Positions 62,311 through 64,000 of a stretch of DNA of 64,000 nt are shown piece by piece (positions within the stretch are counted from its first letter, which is position 1; the number at the start of each line of letters is the position of its first letter). Origin of the DNA: JAAYRQ01 sp035647815. GTDB taxonomy: Bacteria; Bacillota; Syntrophomonadia; Syntrophomonadales; Syntrophomonadaceae. The stretch lies in NCBI GenBank assembly GCA_035647815.1, contig DASRMR010000006.1, positions 1 through 64,000 on the forward strand, in the 5' to 3' direction. The position numbers and the translations under genes are program-made. The notes under the pieces are model-generated. The model was not told the DNA's origin. It searched no databases and saw only the letters and a program-made list of their open reading frames with translations.

Positions 62311-64000
62311 TTACAAGGCAGCTTTACGGGATAAATTAATCCTGCCTTGCCTATCTATTTCTAATACTTTGACTAAGACTTGATCACCGACATCTAGAAT
62401 GTCAGTAACTTTATCTACTCTAGATTCAGCTAATTGCGAAATATGAACTAATCCTTCTTTACCTTGCGTACCTAAAACACCAGGTAATATTTCTACGAAA
62501 GCTCCAAAGTCCATTATCCGTTTTACTGTACCCATATAATTCTTACCAACTTCTACTTCGGCAATAATAGATTCTATCAAGGCTTTAGCTTTTTGACTAG
62601 ATTCTTGATCAGTTCCTAAGATGTATAGACTTCCATCATCTTCGATATCTATCTTGCAGCCAGTTTCATCGACGATTTTATGAATAGTCTTTCCACCTGG
62701 GCCTATTATTGACCTTATTTTATCGGGATGAATCATCATTTTTAACATTTGTGGAGCATAAGGTGAAAGTTCTTCCTTAGGTTGACTAATAACTTTAAGC
62801 ATTTCACCTAAAATAAACATTCTACCTTCGTGAGCTTGTGCTAATGCTTTTTCTACGATTTCACGACTTACTCCAGTAATTTTTATATCCATCTGTAATG
62901 CAGTAATACCCTTTTCTGTACCTGTAACCTTGAAATCCATATCCCCTAATGCATCTTCAATTCCTTGAATATCACTCAAGATAGCAAATGAATCGTTTTC
63001 CTTAACTAGACCCATTGCTATACCAGATACAGGTGATTTAATAGGTACTCCAGCATCCATCAAAGATAAGCTACTTCCACATACACTCGCCATAGAACTA
63101 GAACCATTAGATTCGAGCACATCAGATACAACCCTTATCGTATAAGGAAAATCATCTTGATCTGGAATAACTGGAACTAGTGCTCGCTCTGCTAATGCAC
63201 CATGCCCTATTTCCCTACGACCAGGACCTCTCATAGGTCTAGTTTCGCCTACACTAAAAGGCGGGAAGTTATAATGGTGAATGTATCTTTTAGGTGTGTC
63301 TAAACCTAAACCATCTAACCTTTGTTCCTCACTAGTTGCACCTAAAGTAGTTACAGATAATACTTGAGTTTGTCCACGGGTAAATAATCCTGAACCATGT
63401 GTACGAGGTAAATAACCTACATCACTAGTTATAGTTCTGATTTCTTCTACTCCCCTGCCATCAACCCTATCACCTTCATCGATAATCATCTTTCTTATAG
63501 TTTTTTTCAAGATTTCTTCTAATACCGATTTGACTTCCTTGGCACCTTCCGGATAAATTTCACTAAAATGTTCGATAGTTAAATCTTTGACTTCCGCTAT
63601 TTGGCTTTCGCGAGCTTTTTTATCCGCATTTTTAACTGCTTGTTCCATTTTGTCAGTTGTAAATTCTTTTACTGCCTCTTCTAACTCTTCATCAACCTTA
63701 GGAATAATAACTTCTGATTTAACCGGTTTAATAGCATCAATAATAGTTTCTTGGAAAAGACAAATCCTTTTAATTTCTTCATGACCGAAGAATATGGCAT
63801 CAATTACTACATCTTCGGGGATTTCGCTAGCTTCTCCTTCAACCATCATAATAGCTTCTTTGCTACCAGCTACTATTAGGTGCATTTCAATTAAATCTAG
63901 TTGCTCTACAGTCGGATTAATTATGAATTCGCCATCAATCAAACCAACTACTACCGCAGCAACTGGACCATTAAAAGGAATATTAGAAACACACATTGCT
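62311..64000 (-). CDS. pnp: Polynucleotide phosphorylase, N-terminus outside the window
   Basis: Phosphorolytic 3'-5' exoribonuclease. The visible 560 or so residues begin in the first RNase PH domain (NIPFNGPVAAV, a normal mid-domain sequence). Next come the helical linker, the second RNase PH domain with FTRGQTQ and PPFSVGETRPMRG, the KH domain (IRSIIGPGGKTIHKI) and the S1 domain (VGKNYMGTVKRIMDFGAFV). About 140 N-terminal residues are cut by the right edge. No frameshift is visible. It leads the sporulation-linked operon. Confidence 0.96.
   Translation of the reverse strand, partial: AMCVSNIPFNGPVAAVVVGLIDGEFIINPTVEQLDLIEMHLIVAGSKEAIMMVEGEASEIPEDVVIDAIFFGHEEIKRICLFQETIIDAIKPVKSEVIIPKVDEELEEAVKEFTTDKMEQAVKNADKKARESQIAEVKDLTIEHFSEIYPEGAKEVKSVLEEILKKTIRKMIIDEGDRVDGRGVEEIRTITSDVGYLPRTHGSGLFTRGQTQVLSVTTLGATSEEQRLDGLGLDTPKRYIHHYNFPPFSVGETRPMRGPGRREIGHGALAERALVPVIPDQDDFPYTIRVVSDVLESNGSSSMASVCGSSLSLMDAGVPIKSPVSGIAMGLVKENDSFAILSDIQGIEDALGDMDFKVTGTEKGITALQMDIKITGVSREIVEKALAQAHEGRMFILGEMLKVISQPKEELSPYAPQMLKMMIHPDKIRSIIGPGGKTIHKIVDETGCKIDIEDDGSLYILGTDQESSQKAKALIESIIAEVEVGKNYMGTVKRIMDFGAFVEILPGVLGTQGKEGLVHISQLAESRVDKVTDILDVGDQVLVKVLEIDRQGRINLSRKAAL

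Overview
The window looks like chromosomal DNA of an AT-rich, anaerobic, endospore-forming member of the Clostridia. Evidence for sporulation is a SpoIIP protein, an alpha/beta-type small acid-soluble spore protein, a YmxH-like PRC-barrel protein and a DacF-like carboxypeptidase. Strong purine-rich ribosome binding sites, frequent TTG/GTG starts, many radical-SAM enzymes and a GH57/GT4 glycogen cluster fit the same picture. No rRNA, CRISPR array, phage or insertion sequence was seen. The species cannot be named from the sequence alone. Most genes lie on the minus strand.

Layout. 0.2-2.6 kb: queuosine precursor operon queD-queC-DUF366-queE, with a CTG start for queC. 2.7-3.7 kb: DUF2225 gene. 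3.7-10.0 kb: a DNA-end-processing operon nurA-herA-mre11-rad50N-(small coiled coil)-rad50C, an archaeal-style gene set in which the Rad50-like ATPase is divided over separate reading frames. 10-16.8 kb: membrane transporters, a 28-aa membrane peptide, a DinG-type helicase, DUF3343, a thioesterase, a 56-aa membrane peptide and cardiolipin synthase. 17-23.5 kb: glycogen-type operon (GT4 synthase, GH57 branching enzyme, GH57 glucanotransferase, methyltransferase). 23.5-27.8 kb: S-adenosylhomocysteinase, SpoIIP, an MFS exporter behind a palindromic operator candidate, and tRNA-Arg(CCG). 27.8-36.5 kb: molybdate/tungstate ABC transporter, a small HTH-TOBE regulator, then an unassigned six-gene cassette (cysteine-rich P-loop GTPase, stand-alone ABC ATPase, signal-less solute-binding protein, complete ABC importer). 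36.8-47.4 kb: methyltransferase, AmmeMemoRadiSam pair, small membrane peptide, IMPACT protein, DUF2197, chemoreceptor, lipoprotein, metallo-beta-lactamase-fold protein, AzlCD, penicillin-binding protein. 47.4-57.6 kb: two cell-surface or spore-type proteins, DUF47, radical-SAM enzymes (one with glutamate 2,3-aminomutase signature residues), SASP, MgtC, GuaB, DUF1015, aminotransferase. 57.4-64 kb: the sporulation-linked pnp operon (pnp, vanW-like, polysaccharide deacetylase, dacF-like, M16 peptidase, dut, ymxH), with pnp running off the right edge.

The two regions most deserving attention are the NurA-HerA-Mre11 operon with the divided Rad50, and the cassette at 31.6-36.5 kb beside the molybdate/tungstate transporter. 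The latter looks like an undescribed import and intracellular handling route for a metal, oxyanion or metallocofactor; its substrate cannot be read from the sequence.
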